The position numbers and the translations under genes are program-made. DNA of 44,353 nt from Verrucomicrobiales bacterium (lineage in GTDB: Bacteria; Verrucomicrobiota; Verrucomicrobiia; Verrucomicrobiales; DEV007), in assembly GCA_014239335.1 (NCBI GenBank), contig JAAZZC010000234.1, positions 1 to 44,353 of the forward strand, written 5' to 3'. Within the stretch, counting starts at the first letter, position 1; each line of letters starts with the position of its first letter. The notes under the pieces are model-generated. The model was given only the letters and a program-made list of their open reading frames with translations. It was not told the origin of the DNA and made no database searches. Of the stretch, positions 42,207 through 44,353 are shown piece by piece.

Positions 42207-44353
42207 ATGAAGATCCTCCCTTCCTTCCTCGGAGTTTGCTCGCTATTCGTTACCGCCCCAGCGCCTGCCGCGCCGCCGGTGCTCCTCGACGACCAGTTCG
42301 TGCTTCCGCCGGGATTCCACATCTACCGCGCCGCAGCACCGGAGTTGACAGGCGGTTCGTACGATCTCACCTTCGATGGCGATGGCAGACTGCTGGTCGG
42401 AGACGGCCAGAACGTGCGGCGCTTGAAGGATGAGGATGGCGACGGCGTCTACGATTCGCAGGAGGTGATCGCGAAAGGGCTCGGAGGTCGCGGTCCGCAG
42501 GGGTTGCTCGTCTACGGCGACCATCTCTACGCGGTCGGCGGCGATGGCGTGCAGCTGTTCAGCGGTTACAATTCGGACGGGCCGCTGAAGCACGAGGGGC
42601 GGGTCGGCGCGCCATTTAGCACCGGCGGCGATCACGCCGCGCATACTTTGTTGCGTGGGCTCGACGGATGGATCTACCTGGTCTCTGGCGACGGCGGCGG
42701 CACCGGCGGTCGCAAACACATCACGGAGAAAAGTTCGCCGGTACAGACTGAGCGTGCGGCCTCGGTATTCCGTTTTTCTCCCGATGGCAAGAAGTGGGAG
42801 TGCATCGGCGCAGGCGGGCGCAACCCGCCGAGTCTCGGCATGAACTACCTCGGCGAGTTCTTCAGCTTCGACAGCGACATGGAATGGCACGTCGATATCC
42901 CGTTCTACCGCCCGGTGCGGTTGAACCACTGGTCGACCGGGGCCGATCTCGGCTGGCAGGGCACCGGCGCGTTTCCGCCCTACTACATTGATACGATTCC
43001 CAGTGTGCTCGACGTCGGGCGCGGTTCGCCGAATTGGGGTGTCTTCTACGAACACTACCAGTTCCCAAAAGCGTACCGTGATGCATTCATCTGCTGCGAC
43101 TATCGTTGGAAGTCCGCGACCAGTGGCGGCTACGACAAGTCCGGCCGGCTGGTGACATTTTTCATGAAGCGGGCCGGGGCGAGCTGGAAGGCGGAGATGA
43201 GATTGCTCGCGGAAGCAAAGCCCGGGGCGAAGGAGCCGGGCGGCAAGGGCATCAGTTTTGCGGTGGTCGATGTGGATGTCGCCCCTGATGGCAGCCTGAT
43301 GGTCAGCGATCACAACCAGGGCGTGTGGCGGATTTTTTATGACGCGGAACAGAGCGAGGAAATTCCACCCATCGTGCCGGATCTCGAAAAGCTCCCGGGC
43401 GGAATGTTTGGTGTCCCGCAACCGGGGTCGGAGTGGAGCCGATTGCGCTTCGAGTCACTCCGCCGGGATAGATTAGTTGATATGGCGGGGAACTCATTCG
43501 CCGGCAAGCCGCAACGCCTACGGTTCATCGGTCGGATGGCCGCCGAATTCGACACACTCGACTTGGCTGTATTGAAGAATTGGAGCGTCGCGGCGCAGGA
43601 GGAAGTGCGTGCCCAGGCAGCCTGGCTGATCGGCATCCGCGGCCGGCCTGAAGAGGTGCCGTTGCTGTTGGAACTGGTCACGGACAAGGATCCGTTTGTG
43701 CGCCGCCGTGCTGCTGAAGCCCTCGGCCATTTCGGGGATCCGCGCGCGACGAAACCATTGATCGAACTCATGGGCGACGCGGATCGTCACGTGCGTTATG
43801 CCGCCATGACGGCGCTGGCGCAACGGCCGCGTGACGAATTCCTCGCCGCTGCCGCGGCGCAGGGAGACCTGCGCATCGCGATGCGGGCGCTGGTTGCCAC
43901 CCAGGTGCGCAATGAACGCGCCAGTGCCGATGCGGTGCAGCCAATCGTGCAACGTCTCCTTAAGTGGAAACCGGTCGCGCTCGAAGACCAGCTCGATCGC
44001 CTGCGCGTGTTCAGCCTGTTCAAGAACGAGATCGTGCAGAGCGCGGAGCTTCGTGGTGCGGTCCATCAGTTTCTATTGACCGGATTGCCTGCAGACGAAC
44101 GCGATCTTCGCTGGGAGCAGGTGCGTCTGGTCGGGCAGTTCGGTGTCGGAGAGGGGTTTGCACCACTATTGAAAATGTTGGAGTCCGGAACCGATGGGAC
44201 CACGCAGTTTCACATTGCAATGGCGATGGCGGGAATCCCCGAGGGGTGGACGCCTGCGGAGAGTACGCGTTTGGCAAAGTGGCTGATCTCAACCCAGACC
44301 GGATGGTTCGCAGAACTCAACGGTAAGGGCCGGCAGTTTGGAGGATTCTGGGC
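42207..44353 (+). CDS. PVC-type sugar-dehydrogenase-like propeller protein with HEAT repeats, 3'-truncated
   Basis: This gene is missing from the ORF track because no stop lies in the window, but the frame is open for 715 codons. A signal peptide (LPSFLGVCSLFVTAPAPAA) starts it. A beta-propeller follows, of the soluble-glucose-dehydrogenase type common in PVC membrane-bound dehydrogenase proteins (FDGDGRLLVGDGQNV, GLDGWIYLVSGDGGG, DAFICCDYRW). HEAT-like repeats come next (VRAQAAWLIGIRGRPEEVPLLL ... VRRRAAEALGHFGD). Such proteins usually end in a cytochrome c domain, which would lie beyond the edge. The codon use is strongly G/C, unlike every other gene here. Confidence 0.85.
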   Translation, partial: MKILPSFLGVCSLFVTAPAPAAPPVLLDDQFVLPPGFHIYRAAAPELTGGSYDLTFDGDGRLLVGDGQNVRRLKDEDGDGVYDSQEVIAKGLGGRGPQGLLVYGDHLYAVGGDGVQLFSGYNSDGPLKHEGRVGAPFSTGGDHAAHTLLRGLDGWIYLVSGDGGGTGGRKHITEKSSPVQTERAASVFRFSPDGKKWECIGAGGRNPPSLGMNYLGEFFSFDSDMEWHVDIPFYRPVRLNHWSTGADLGWQGTGAFPPYYIDTIPSVLDVGRGSPNWGVFYEHYQFPKAYRDAFICCDYRWKSATSGGYDKSGRLVTFFMKRAGASWKAEMRLLAEAKPGAKEPGGKGISFAVVDVDVAPDGSLMVSDHNQGVWRIFYDAEQSEEIPPIVPDLEKLPGGMFGVPQPGSEWSRLRFESLRRDRLVDMAGNSFAGKPQRLRFIGRMAAEFDTLDLAVLKNWSVAAQEEVRAQAAWLIGIRGRPEEVPLLLELVTDKDPFVRRRAAEALGHFGDPRATKPLIELMGDADRHVRYAAMTALAQRPRDEFLAAAAAQGDLRIAMRALVATQVRNERASADAVQPIVQRLLKWKPVALEDQLDRLRVFSLFKNEIVQSAELRGAVHQFLLTGLPADERDLRWEQVRLVGQFGVGEGFAPLLKMLESGTDGTTQFHIAMAMAGIPEGWTPAESTRLAKWLISTQTGWFAELNGKGRQFGGFW

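Noticed and set aside
42243-43421. 392-residue minus-strand ORF in the GC-rich tail
   Set aside because: It is the shadow of the plus-strand propeller/HEAT gene, which has a signal peptide and coherent domains in the opposite strand. High GC opens frames on the other strand.

Overview
The window looks like chromosomal DNA of a free-living bacterium, most likely in or near Verrucomicrobiota (PVC group). This is inferred from family content, not from a marker-gene search. Supporting signs are a PVC-style sugar-dehydrogenase/HEAT protein at the right edge, a ThuA-like protein, an RCC1/pentapeptide secreted protein ending in a domain common in Verrucomicrobia, a paired NfeD/FloA flotillin module, and a long Bacteroides-like PurF. 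Most start codons follow A/T-rich leaders with no clear Shine-Dalgarno sequence. No transposase, integrase, phage gene or CRISPR array was found.

Layout. 1-672: 3' part of a transglutaminase-like gene. 692-3001 (-): secreted RCC1-repeat protein. 3133-5577 (+): membrane-anchored permuted NlpC/P60-like protein and an unrecognised repeat protein. 5594-9086 (-): AXE1-type esterase, a small anchored protein, FloA and NfeD. 9152-13899 (+): anchored hypothetical protein, ABC ATPase, and two genes that look like xanthine dehydrogenase subunits stripped of cofactor motifs. 13941-14017: tRNA-Leu(UAA) lacking the usual long variable arm, followed by a gene-poor stretch with a strong long-stem RNA candidate. 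14417-15781 (-): NtrC-like response regulator lacking the GAFTGA loop. 16024-16707 (+): FKBP lipoprotein. 16712-22770 (-): co-directional run of LysE, ROK kinase, MetF, an inactive-looking HtrA homologue, an active-looking HtrA, a YwqK-like lipoprotein, a DUF3307 membrane protein and a cNMP-binding protein. 22887-26251 (+): S14, FmdB-like zinc ribbon, degenerate EEP-domain membrane protein, VOC protein and ThuA-like protein. 26277-27299 (-): pyrD.

27433-40512 (+): twelve tightly packed genes, purC-purS-purL-purQ-purM-purF-purD-purE-pyrR-pyrB-pyrC-pyrF, a combined de novo purine and pyrimidine operon. Gaps are 0-32 nt and many genes overlap. PurF makes phosphoribosylamine. PurD, PurSLQ, PurM, PurE and PurC carry it toward SAICAR. 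PyrB, PyrC, the divergent PyrD and PyrF cover most of UMP synthesis. purN/T, purB, purH, carAB and pyrE are not in the window. A 7-bp A/T tandem repeat sits immediately before the first start codon.

40527-41849 (-): CCA-adding enzyme. 42002-42076: tRNA with CAU anticodon. About 60 bases past that tRNA, base composition rises sharply (hand-counted sample lines 45% versus 68% GC). The rest of the window is one GC-rich partial gene, which is either a transferred segment beginning at a tRNA or an assembly chimera.

A recurring theme is intact reading frames of enzyme-like proteins that lack catalytic or cofactor residues: the XdhA/XdhB-like pair, the HtrA-like protein, the EEP-like protein and the GAFTGA-less regulator. 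The XdhA/XdhB-like pair is the best candidate for an undescribed function.
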